Part shown: piece after piece, positions 1 to 5,586 of the stretch
Numbering within the stretch: the stretch's first letter is position 1
How the letters are laid out: each line of letters opens with the position of its first letter
Notes under the pieces: generated by a model
The model's input: the letters and a program-made list of their open reading frames with translations, nothing else
Told to the model about the DNA's origin: nothing
Databases searched by the model: none
Assembly (NCBI RefSeq): GCF_934359325.1
Contig: NZ_CAKRLH010000051.1
Span: 1 to 9,984 of the forward strand
Direction of reading: 5' to 3'
Origin: an uncultured Porphyromonas sp.
GTDB taxonomy: Bacteria; Bacteroidota; Bacteroidia; Bacteroidales; Porphyromonadaceae
Length of the DNA: 9,984 bases
Made by a program: the position numbers and the translations under genes

Positions 1-95
1 GCATAGTCGTGGATCGGCATGGAGTCCACGAGTACGCCGTCCATATCGAGGAGGACCAGCTTCGGCTCCTCGGGTGGCAGTGGTGCGATCGTCAT
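1..95 (-). CDS. HAD-superfamily phosphatase/phosphomutase, 5' end only
   Basis: Only the first 31 codons are visible; the gene runs off the left edge. Read leftwards from the ATG at 95-93, the protein begins with a short Pro/Glu-rich stretch, followed by a hydrophobic strand and the motif DMDGVLVDS at residues 17-25. This is HAD motif I: Asp17 would be the nucleophile and Asp19 the acid/base. The following MPIHDYA resembles the start of the cap region in subfamily I HAD enzymes of the beta-phosphoglucomutase/phosphatase kind. The substrate cannot be judged from this fragment. There is no signal peptide, so it is probably cytoplasmic. The start codon overlaps the stop of the upstream peptidase gene as ATGA (95-92), which suggests co-transcription and translational coupling. 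The HAD assignment is strong; the subfamily is inference. Confidence 0.8.
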   Translation of the reverse strand, partial: MTIAPLPPEEPKLVLLDMDGVLVDSMPIHDY

Positions 96-673
96 TTCTT
101 TACCCTTCCGGCTCCGAGATAGGTCCTGCTGTAGTACGGCTCACTGAGACGGGAGATGATCACGCCGCTCCGGGTGGAGGCGTGGGCAAATTTTCCGTCA
201 CTGAGATAGACTCCCACATGGGAGGCTCGCCCGCCCCGCCTGTTGCGGATGTTGAAGAATACGAGATCTCCCTCCCTCAGATCTCCCCGCGAGACCCGCT
301 GGGTCTGACTCATCAGGTCGGCGGAGGACTGTCGTCCGATATTGGTCTCGTAGACCGTCTGGTAGAGTCGGTAGACGAAGCCGGAGCAGTCTGTCCCTCG
401 TCTCGAGGTCCCGCCGAAGCGGTACGGCGTGCGCAGCCAGTCGGCGACGAAAGCGTACAGACCCAGATCATCCTCCGGATAGGATACCTCCATGCCGAGC
501 TTGCTCGAGATGCTCTCGCCGAGAGCCACCATCTCCGGGGAGGGCGTCGCTGCAGCCTCAGCCGCCTGCTCCGCAAAGTAGAGCGAACTGATCGGCCGCT
601 TGGTGACGCTGCAGGAGGTCGTGCTGACAAACATCAGCGCAACGGCCAGGAGATAGAGTGGATTTCTTTTCAT
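92..673 (-). CDS. NlpC/P60-family cell-wall peptidase, lipoprotein (Spr/MepS-like)
   Basis: A 193-residue protein with a lipoprotein signal: basic MKR, a hydrophobic core at residues 6-16, then TTSC with the lipidated cysteine at residue 21. It is therefore probably anchored in the membrane facing the periplasm. Residues 75-190 form an NlpC/P60 domain. The catalytic cysteine is Cys96 in GTDCSGFV, the histidine is His152 in ASHVGVYL, and the third triad residue is His164 in FAHAST. The 12-residue spacing of the two histidines matches E. coli Spr/MepS. Members are DL-endopeptidases that cleave peptidoglycan stem peptides or crosslinks during wall growth. All three catalytic residues are present, so it should be active. 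The stop overlaps the start of the HAD gene by ATGA. No clear -7 box was found upstream. The exact peptidoglycan bond cut is not determinable here. Confidence 0.93.
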   Translation of the reverse strand: MKRNPLYLLAVALMFVSTTSCSVTKRPISSLYFAEQAAEAAATPSPEMVALGESISSKLGMEVSYPEDDLGLYAFVADWLRTPYRFGGTSRRGTDCSGFVYRLYQTVYETNIGRQSSADLMSQTQRVSRGDLREGDLVFFNIRNRRGGRASHVGVYLSDGKFAHASTRSGVIISRLSEPYYSRTYLGAGRVKK

Positions 674-735
674 ATCTGACAGTGATCCAGGGTAGGGCGA
701 GGCGGACCGGCTCTCGGACCTTATAATATGAAGAG

Positions 736-789
736 AAGCGTATGCTCAGCACTCATCTCATGGGGAGAATAGTGACGGAGCATACGCTT
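736..789 (-). terminator. 12-bp inverted repeat downstream of rpmA, possible terminator
   Basis: Arms at 736-747 (AAGCGTATGCTC) and 778-789 (GAGCATACGCTT) are perfect inverted copies separated by 30 bases. Short inner pairings are possible (750-753 with 771-774, 756-759 with 765-768), so the whole could fold as one long interrupted hairpin. It starts about 80 bases past the rpmA stop and lies ahead of the leftward peptidase gene. The leftward RNA after the stem reads CUCUUCAUAUU, which is only moderately U-rich. A classical intrinsic terminator is therefore possible but not certain; a 5' leader structure of the peptidase gene is the alternative. Confidence 0.5.
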
Positions 790-870
790 ATGAGTTTAGT
801 TGGCTAATGTTCTCTGATCGAAAACCTATGTCAGTAGGGTATCGTCCTGTAGAGCGAAGCCGAGTAGTGA

Positions 871-1140
871 TCAGTTGGCGACGATCTCCTTCGCCTCCAC
901 GGAGACGATAGACTTGTCACCTGTCGTGGTGCGGAAGGCTACGACACCATCGGTAAGTGCATAGAGGGTATGATCCTTGCCCATACCTACATGCTCGCCG
1001 GGATAGTGGCGTGTGCCACGCTGGCGGACGATGATGTTGCCTGCCTTGACGACCTCGCCGCCAAACTTCTTGACGCCGAGTCGTTTGCTCTCTGATTCGC
1101 GACCGTTCTTGGTACTACCTACACCTTTCTTGTGTGCCAT
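871..1140 (-). CDS. rpmA: 50S ribosomal protein L27
   Basis: An 89-residue protein of normal bacterial L27 length. It begins [15 protein letters not shown] after Met and contains the family hallmarks [10 protein letters not shown] and [14 protein letters not shown]27 is a large-subunit protein whose N-terminal tail reaches the peptidyl-transferase centre and helps position tRNA. The N-terminus starts directly with the mature AHKKG, so there is no cleaved extension of the kind seen in Firmicutes. It follows rplU with a 52-base gap, the usual bacterial L21-L27 arrangement, and should share the promoter upstream of rplU. A 15-base motif before its start resembles one before rplU (see findings). 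Confidence 0.98.
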   Translation of the reverse strand: MAHKKGVGSTKNGRESESKRLGVKKFGGEVVKAGNIIVRQRGTRHYPGEHVGMGKDHTLYALTDGVVAFRTTTGDKSIVSVEAKEIVAN

Positions 1141-1192
1141 ATCTTGTATTCAGTATAGTCTTTAGAGTGAGTAAATAACTGACTGTCTCAGA

Positions 1193-1510
1193 TCATCCTA
1201 CGATAGACTTGACCTGCAGCTGAGTGTACTGCTGACGATGGCCATTGAGCTTGCGGTAGCGCTTGCGACGCTTCTTGTGGAAGACCAGCACCTTATCGCC
1301 CTTGACGAGGGGTTCTACCACCTCGCAGGTCACCTTGGCACCCTCGATGGTGGGCGCACCTACGGTGACGTTGCCCTCGTTGTCCAGCAGCATGACGCGG
1401 TCAAAGTCTACCGTGTCGCCCTCCTTGACATCCTTCATGTGGTAGACGAAGAGCTTACCGCCCTCCTCGACCTTAAATTGCTGTCCCTGAATCTCTACGA
1501 TTCCGTACAT
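1193..1510 (-). CDS. rplU: 50S ribosomal protein L21
   Basis: A 105-residue protein, normal for L21. It starts [18 protein letters not shown], typical of the family, and carries the basic C-terminal signature [16 protein letters not shown] that contacts 23S rRNA. It is a structural component of the large subunit and the first gene of the L21-L27 pair. A perfect TACCTTTG box lies 87 bases upstream of the start, giving a leader of roughly 80 nucleotides that contains a small ACCC-GGC-GGGT hairpin (1534-1544). Whether that leader binds a ribosomal protein for autoregulation cannot be told from sequence alone. No Shine-Dalgarno sequence is apparent, as is common in Bacteroidetes. Confidence 0.98.
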   Translation of the reverse strand: MYGIVEIQGQQFKVEEGGKLFVYHMKDVKEGDTVDFDRVMLLDNEGNVTVGAPTIEGAKVTCEVVEPLVKGDKVLVFHKKRRKRYRKLNGHRQQYTQLQVKSIVG

Positions 1511-1556
1511 ATTGCATTAGTTCTTAGAGTGATACCCGGCGGGTGAGATGCCTCTG

Positions 1557-1598
1557 TGCACCTGCTTATGCGACCCGATGCGGAGTATTTCAGGTGCA
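1557..1598. repeat. 8-bp perfect inverted repeat straddling the rplU start of transcription
   Basis: TGCACCTG at 1557-1564 and CAGGTGCA at 1591-1598 are perfect inverted copies with 26 bases between them. The right arm overlaps the last bases of the rplU -7 box and the expected transcription start. Only part of that arm would then be in the RNA, so a DNA operator is as plausible as an RNA hairpin. The arms are visible; the function is inference. Confidence 0.5.
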
Positions 1599-1604
1599 AA
1601 GGTA
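1597..1604 (-). promoter_or_regulatory. Bacteroidetes-type -7 box of the rplU-rpmA promoter
   Basis: Read leftwards, the bases are TACCTTTG, a perfect match to the Bacteroidetes primary-sigma -7 consensus TAnnTTTG. Transcription should begin at about 1590-1594. No good TTG/TTTG -33 element is seen 19-21 bases upstream. The position, ahead of an rplU-rpmA operon and in a non-coding region, supports the call. Confidence 0.6.
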
Positions 1605-1638
1605 CTGATTTCCTTTGACATCCCCTACTCATACCTTG

Positions 1639-1692
1639 TCGGACGGATCGGACAAGTCGGACGGGTCGGTCTTGTCCGACTCATCCGATGAT
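1639..1692. repeat. Degenerate 9-bp periodic array (TCGGAC/TCCGAC units)
   Basis: Six consecutive 9-base units start at 1639, 1648, 1657, 1666, 1675 and 1684. The first three begin TCGGAC, the fourth TCGGTC, and the last two TCCGAC and TCCGAT. Within the array, TCGGACAAG-type sequence at 1648-1656 is perfectly complementary to CTTGTCCGA at 1671-1679, giving a 9-bp stem with a 14-base loop. The array lies upstream of the rplU promoter in non-coding sequence. Such short-period arrays may arise by slippage or serve as a protein-binding site; neither is shown. Confidence 0.7.
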
Positions 1693-1721
1693 CAGCATCT
1701 GTTAGCACCCTCAGGTTGGGA

Positions 1722-1787
1722 GAAATCTATTACCGGGTTTGGTGATCTCTATTACCGGGTTTAGTGATCTCTATTATCGGGTTTAGA
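1722..1787. repeat. Three tandem 22-bp direct repeats
   Basis: Three copies of a 22-base unit follow each other without gaps (1722-1743, 1744-1765, 1766-1787). The core CTATTACCGGGTTT is at 1727-1740 and 1749-1762, with one change (ACC to ATC) at 1771-1784. Copies two and three differ by only a few bases, and copy one has diverged more at its left end. There are no unique spacers, so this is not a CRISPR array. The 22-bp period is about two helical turns, which would place identical sites on one face of the DNA. The repeats lie between the two divergent promoters. Confidence 0.85.
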
Positions 1788-1817
1788 TATTCACCTGTTG
1801 GGAGCGCACTTTCCTTA

Positions 1818-1841
1818 CCCCCGGTCTGCTGTCTCCGGGGG
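1818..1841. repeat. GC-rich 7-bp hairpin upstream of the outer-membrane protein promoter
   Basis: CCCCCGG at 1818-1824 pairs perfectly with CCGGGGG at 1835-1841 across a 10-base loop. It ends 16 bases before the -33-like TTTG of the rightward promoter. There is no U-run on either side, so a terminator is unlikely. An operator or chance structure is possible. Confidence 0.45.
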
Positions 1842-1857
1842 ATTTGTCGGGGTGGGA

Positions 1858-1889
1858 TTTGCGAAGCAATGTAGAATTACCGATATTTG
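1858..1889 (+). promoter_or_regulatory. Candidate promoter of the outer-membrane protein gene
   Basis: TTTG at 1858-1861 is followed after 20 bases by GATATTTG at 1882-1889, one mismatch from the -7 consensus TAnnTTTG. Both elements and the spacing fit the Bacteroidetes -33/-7 pattern. Transcription would start near 1895 and leave a leader of about 57 nucleotides before the ATG at 1952. Confidence 0.5.
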
Positions 1890-1951
1890 TCGACGACTTT
1901 GTGTGGGTGCTATAGCTCGCATGAAGTGGACTAAACAAATCATCATCTCGT

Positions 1952-3280
1952 ATGCTATCCCCGAGGATAAGACTTTACTCGACTGTCTTTACCATACTCA
2001 CCCTGGGTCTCCTCAGCACCCCGCTGCAGGCTCAGGATGTGCAGTCCTCGCCGACCACTCGGTACGGCTATGGTCTCCCCGCCCACGCCACTCCTACTAT
2101 CTGGCGGGGTATGGGGGGTGTCGGTATCGCCCTGAGCAACCCTAAGGCGATCAACTTTACCAACCCTGCTGCATTTGCCTCCACCGACTCCCTCTCCTTC
2201 CTGATGGATGTGGCGACATCAATGCACTTCGGTCAGTACCGGGATGCAACGGCCGATAAGCCCTCTCTGCAGGGCGGGCTGGACTATCTGGCGCTTCAGT
2301 TCCCCGTCTACGGCGATCGTGTGGCGGTGAGTATGGGACTGATCCCCTCCTTCTACACCGGCTATGGTATGGTCTCGACGCAGGGCGTGGAGGGCGACAG
2401 CGAGGAGGTGAAGTATGTACAAAACTTTACCGGCAGGGGCTCCTTCCAGACCGCTTACCTCGGTATCGGTGCCGAACTTGTGCGCAACCTTTATATAGGA
2501 GTCAGTGCCAAGTATCTATTTGGGTCGGAGACCCACTCCTGGACCCTGGTGCCAAACTTCTCCCAGCTCACGCAGAGTATGGAGACTCACCGTCTGAGGA
2601 TTAGCTCCCTACAGGCAGAGGCTGGACTGCAGTACAGACTGCTCCTCCCCTCTCGATCCAAGGATCCCTCCACCGCCACGCGCGACCGGATCGTCCTCGG
2701 TGCCACCTACAGCCCCGGGCTCCCTCTGGATCCGGAGGCTACGCTGATCGTCAATCGGAATGTCAACTCTCAGACCCGCCCGGATATCGAGAATAAGAAT
2801 CTGGTGCTGGAGACCTCGACCCCTCATACCATCGGTGTGGGGCTCGCGTGGGTGCGTCCGACGAAGTACGCCGTGTCGGCGGACCTCAAGACCTCACTCT
2901 GGAGCCGTGTACCCAATATCTTTGCTGGCGACGGACTGCAGCTGAGGGACAGCTACTATGCGGCAGCAGGATTTCAGATCCTCCCTGATCCCTACTCGAG
3001 CAACTACGGCAGGATGATCACCTACTCGGGCGGACTCAACTTCTCCACCTCCTACTACGAGGTGGCACCGATCGGACAGATGAAGTATATCGGTGCCTCC
3101 GTCGGCGTGGGGCTGCCGATCCTCCTCTATGGTCTGGAGCGCAACTCGGCACTCAATCTCTCGCTCGAGTACAAGCATGGACTGGCCGATAAGGCGAGTG
3201 GCTTCAGCAGCGATATGCTTCGGCTCACGCTGGGCTTTGCCTTCAATGAAACTTGGTTCCGCAAGCTCAAGATCTATTGA
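1952..3280 (+). CDS. FadL/OmpP1-like outer-membrane beta-barrel protein, Bacteroidales family
   Basis: A 442-residue protein with a signal peptide: basic start, hydrophobic core at about 11-21, and an LQA cleavage site after Ala27. The mature start has TRYGYGL (36-42), RGMGGVGIAL (52-61) and NPAAFASTDSLSFL (71-84). This pattern resembles the N-terminal hatch region of FadL-type barrels and a conserved Bacteroidales family of unknown role. The rest alternates hydrophobic and polar residues with many Tyr, Ser and Gly, as in beta-strands. It ends LTLGFAFNETWFRKLKIY, an outer-membrane-type final strand. It is probably a barrel in the outer membrane; the transported molecule, if any, is unknown. 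It is the first gene of a rightward cluster with a TPR protein and LptC. The ATG at 1952 is chosen because it gives an intact signal peptide and no upstream in-frame ATG exists nearby. Confidence 0.82.
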   Translation: MLSPRIRLYSTVFTILTLGLLSTPLQAQDVQSSPTTRYGYGLPAHATPTIWRGMGGVGIALSNPKAINFTNPAAFASTDSLSFLMDVATSMHFGQYRDATADKPSLQGGLDYLALQFPVYGDRVAVSMGLIPSFYTGYGMVSTQGVEGDSEEVKYVQNFTGRGSFQTAYLGIGAELVRNLYIGVSAKYLFGSETHSWTLVPNFSQLTQSMETHRLRISSLQAEAGLQYRLLLPSRSKDPSTATRDRIVLGATYSPGLPLDPEATLIVNRNVNSQTRPDIENKNLVLETSTPHTIGVGLAWVRPTKYAVSADLKTSLWSRVPNIFAGDGLQLRDSYYAAAGFQILPDPYSSNYGRMITYSGGLNFSTSYYEVAPIGQMKYIGASVGVGLPILLYGLERNSALNLSLEYKHGLADKASGFSSDMLRLTLGFAFNETWFRKLKIY

Positions 3281-3308
3281 TACAGTAAACCAATTCCGGA
3301 TATTTTCG
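3277..3308 (+). promoter_or_regulatory. Weak candidate promoter before the TPR protein gene
   Basis: TATTTTCG at 3301-3308 matches seven of eight positions of TAnnTTTG. TTG at 3277-3279, overlapping the end of the preceding gene, is 21 bases upstream. The 92-base gap 3281-3372 is much more AT-rich than its surroundings, with an A-rich stretch just before the next start. This is typical of Bacteroidetes promoters and translation starts. Read-through from the upstream promoter is an alternative. Confidence 0.35.
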
Positions 3309-3372
3309 TCATAATTGTACCGATGAAGCATTCGGATAATCATATAGAAAACTAAAAATCAAACTCATATCA

Positions 3373-4728
3373 ATGAAATCATTACTTTTTACCCTCGCAC
3401 TGGGACTAGGTCTCTCGGCATATGCCGGCACCTATGTGACCCCCTCCATGACCGCTGAGCCTGATACGGCTGCTTGCGCGAAGAACACGAAGTTCTATAA
3501 GATCTACCTCAAGAGTAAGAACTACGTAGATGCCTACACCTTCTGGAAGCGCGTCTACGACGAGTGCCCTGCGCAGTCCAAGGACCTCTATATCCAGGGC
3601 GCTGAGATCCTCAACTGGAGAATCGAGAACGCCAAAACCCCCGAGGAGAAGAAGAAGGCCTACGAGGAGCTGATGGGGATGTACGACACCCGCATCAAGT
3701 ACTTCGGCGACGATGAGGAGACTGGTGAGGACTATATCCTCGGCAGTATGATCTCCGATCAGCTCAAGTACTACCCGGACGAGGTGGACTATGTCAAGAT
3801 GTATGATCGCCTCAAGCCGGTGATCGACAAGCGGGGCGCTAAGACCGACCCGCTGACGCTCTACTACTTTACCTACGCCTCGATGCTCCGCTCCTCACTG
3901 GACCCGAACTTCAAGGCTCAGTATGTAAAGGATCAGACCTACGTGGACAAGCTCTATGCTGAGGCTAAGGCAAGTGCCGAGGCGGCCGGTAATACGAGCC
4001 ATGCCGAGGCGATCGCTAGCTACCAGGCTACCTCACTCCAGGCCTTTGCTGCCAGTGGTGCGGCCAGCTGCGACGTGATGGAGTCGATCTACGCTCCTCA
4101 GATCAAGGAGAAGAGCAGCGACAAGACTTTCCTCAAGGAGACGATCGCTCTCTTCCAGAGCGTCGGCTGTACAGAGAGCCCCTCCTACTACGCCGCCTCA
4201 GAGGCGATGTTTAATCTCGAGCCGAGCTCCTCTGCCGCCCTTGGTGTGGCTCGTAAGGCGCTCGCTGATAAGAATTATACCAAGGCTGAGGAGTACTATA
4301 AGAAGGCGATCGACCTCAGTACCGATGCGGACGAGAAGGGTGAGGCAAACTACGCCCTCGCCGTGATGTACTATGACCGTCACAGCTACGGCACCGCTCG
4401 TCAGTACTGCAACGCCGCTATGGCAGCGAAGCCGGGCTTCGGTGCGCCGATGCTCCTTATCGCCAGCATGTACGCCTCCAGCGCCAGCAGCATCTATCCG
4501 GATGATCCGGTGAAGCAGCGCGTCGTCTACTGCCTCGTCGTGGACAAGGCTGCCCGCGCCAAGTCTATGGATCCCAGTGTGGCAGCTCAGGCCAATAAGC
4601 TGATCGGCACCTACACGGCTGCCTATCCGGCTAAGGAGGATATCTTCATGCACCCCGACCTGCAGGAGGGGCAGTCCTTCACCGTAGGGGGATGGATCGG
4701 AGAGACGACCACGATCCGCGTACGCTGA
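3373..4728 (+). CDS. Periplasmic tetratricopeptide-repeat protein, Bacteroidales family
   Basis: A 451-residue protein with a signal peptide ending AYA after residue 18. The body is helical. A divergent TPR-like pair lies at about residues 38-80 (FYKIYLKSKNYVDAYTFWKR). Clearer TPRs lie at about 286-317 (ALADKNYTKAEEYYKKAIDL) and 323-354 (ANYALAVMYYDRHSYGTARQ). The C-terminus carries the segment FTVGGWIGETTTIR at 436-449, which looks like a conserved family tail. TPR proteins act as binding scaffolds, so this one likely holds an envelope partner, perhaps the barrel protein encoded upstream or the LptC-like lipoprotein downstream. That partnership is inferred from position only. The function is unknown; I do not recognise a named gene. 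The start at 3373 is preferred because it begins with MKSLLFTLALGLG, a clean signal sequence. Confidence 0.85.
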   Translation: MKSLLFTLALGLGLSAYAGTYVTPSMTAEPDTAACAKNTKFYKIYLKSKNYVDAYTFWKRVYDECPAQSKDLYIQGAEILNWRIENAKTPEEKKKAYEELMGMYDTRIKYFGDDEETGEDYILGSMISDQLKYYPDEVDYVKMYDRLKPVIDKRGAKTDPLTLYYFTYASMLRSSLDPNFKAQYVKDQTYVDKLYAEAKASAEAAGNTSHAEAIASYQATSLQAFAASGAASCDVMESIYAPQIKEKSSDKTFLKETIALFQSVGCTESPSYYAASEAMFNLEPSSSAALGVARKALADKNYTKAEEYYKKAIDLSTDADEKGEANYALAVMYYDRHSYGTARQYCNAAMAAKPGFGAPMLLIASMYASSASSIYPDDPVKQRVVYCLVVDKAARAKSMDPSVAAQANKLIGTYTAAYPAKEDIFMHPDLQEGQSFTVGGWIGETTTIRVR

Positions 4729-4757
4729 TCGGTCCCTGCACTTATCACTAAGCCCTT

Positions 4758-5522
4758 ATGGAGGAGCCTGAGATAGGATCCTTATCGATACATAGTCAGA
4801 GTAAGAAGCCGGTGTACTCCACGATGTGGGGTCGCACCTGCTTCTTCTTTGTCTTACTCTCAGCCCTCCTGATGACCGGATGCAAGGGGCGTAAGTCGGA
4901 TCTGGCAAGCCGGACCATCGACAGCCTCGAGTACACCTCGATCACTAAGGATGTGGTCACCTTCATCTCTGACAGTGGCGTAACGAAGTACAAGATGGTG
5001 ACCGACCTGTGGCTCTCTCGGAGCGAACCTGAGGAGCAGTGGGTCTTCCCGAGTGGGCTCTATCTGGAGCAGTTTGACACCCTCTTCCATAAGCAGGCGT
5101 CGATCGTCTCTGACACTGCTTACTATCATGTGTCGCGCCACCTCTGGGAGCTGGTCGGGAACATCCATATCCTCAATCGGGAGGGGACGCAATTCTTCGG
5201 GAACCGTCTCTTCTGGGACGAGGACAATGAGCTGGTCTACTCGCATGACAGCATCCGGATCCTGAGGGGTCCTGGTGAGGAGCTGAGGAGTCGCTTTGGC
5301 TTCAAGAGCAATCAGTACATGACGAAATACGAGCTGTACGATACTGCCGGGCATATGGATGTCAATGAGGACGGGGAGGTGACCTCCGGTCCCGCCACTG
5401 CCACACCGGCCGACTCGGTGATGCGGCTGGACAGCGTCGCGCCGCCACCCATGCGACCGCGTGACTCGCTCCTGATGAAGCGGTCGCCCGGTAGGTCTAA
5501 TCCCTATAGACCATCGAGATAG
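4758..5522 (+). CDS. lptC: LptC-like LPS-export lipoprotein (OstA/LptC family)
   Basis: A 254-residue protein. Its landmarks match Bacteroidetes LptC: ISDSGVTKYKM (70-80), DTLFHKQASIVSDTAYY (107-123), GNIHILNREGTQFFGNRLFW (134-153) and GFKSNQYMTKYEL (181-193). LptC forms the periplasmic beta-jellyroll that takes lipopolysaccharide from the inner-membrane LptBFG transporter and passes it to LptA. Instead of a simple membrane anchor it has a lipobox, LLMTGC, with the lipidated Cys42. A second ATG at 4824 (Met23) would begin MWGRTCFFFVLL and give a normal-length lipoprotein signal, so the true start may be 4824. The C-terminus (about 205-254) is a Pro/Ser/Arg-rich tail not expected to be part of the jellyroll. 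It lies 29 bases after the TPR gene. Confidence 0.85.
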   Translation: MEEPEIGSLSIHSQSKKPVYSTMWGRTCFFFVLLSALLMTGCKGRKSDLASRTIDSLEYTSITKDVVTFISDSGVTKYKMVTDLWLSRSEPEEQWVFPSGLYLEQFDTLFHKQASIVSDTAYYHVSRHLWELVGNIHILNREGTQFFGNRLFWDEDNELVYSHDSIRILRGPGEELRSRFGFKSNQYMTKYELYDTAGHMDVNEDGEVTSGPATATPADSVMRLDSVAPPPMRPRDSLLMKRSPGRSNPYRPSR

Positions 5523-5536
5523 AGGGGAAGGTTATG

Positions 5537-5544
5537 TATCTTTG
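5537..5544 (+). promoter_or_regulatory. Internal -7 promoter box before the CNNM gene
   Basis: TATCTTTG at 5537-5544 is a perfect match to the Bacteroidetes TAnnTTTG consensus and lies just after the lptC stop. A clear -33 element is not visible. Transcription would begin at about 5550, downstream of the possible TTG start at 5542 and 35-40 bases ahead of the ATG at 5587. It could give the CNNM and aspS genes their own transcript. Confidence 0.5.
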
Positions 5545-5586
5545 TCCGTCACGACTCCTACCGGAGTCGGAAACTACGATAAGTCG

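Larger units (their letters stand above)
1511..1951. other. Divergent, repeat-rich intergenic region between rplU and the outer-membrane protein gene
   Basis: These 441 bases lie between two outward-reading genes and I find no credible gene in them. From left to right they hold the rplU leader, a TACCTTTG promoter box inside an inverted repeat, a degenerate 9-bp periodic array (1639-1692), three 22-bp tandem repeats (1722-1787), a GC-rich hairpin (1818-1841) and a rightward promoter (1858-1889). A reading frame can be drawn from 1798, but it has no family resemblance and overlaps the signal peptide of the next gene out of frame. Confidence 0.85.

Noticed and set aside
74..679. Long open frame on the plus strand opposite the NlpC/P60 gene
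   Set aside because: It is antisense to a gene with intact catalytic motifs and its translation shows no family features, only low-complexity composition.
821..828. Possible -7 box (TAGGTTTT, minus strand) for the peptidase gene
   Set aside because: One mismatch from consensus, no -33 element, and it lies upstream of the strong inverted repeat, so support is too weak.
1722..1787. Possible CRISPR array
   Set aside because: The repeats are head-to-tail without unique spacers and no cas-like gene is present.
1798..2145. Open frame on the plus strand beginning in the intergenic region
   Set aside because: It runs through the candidate promoter and overlaps the outer-membrane protein signal peptide in another frame; no recognisable protein features.
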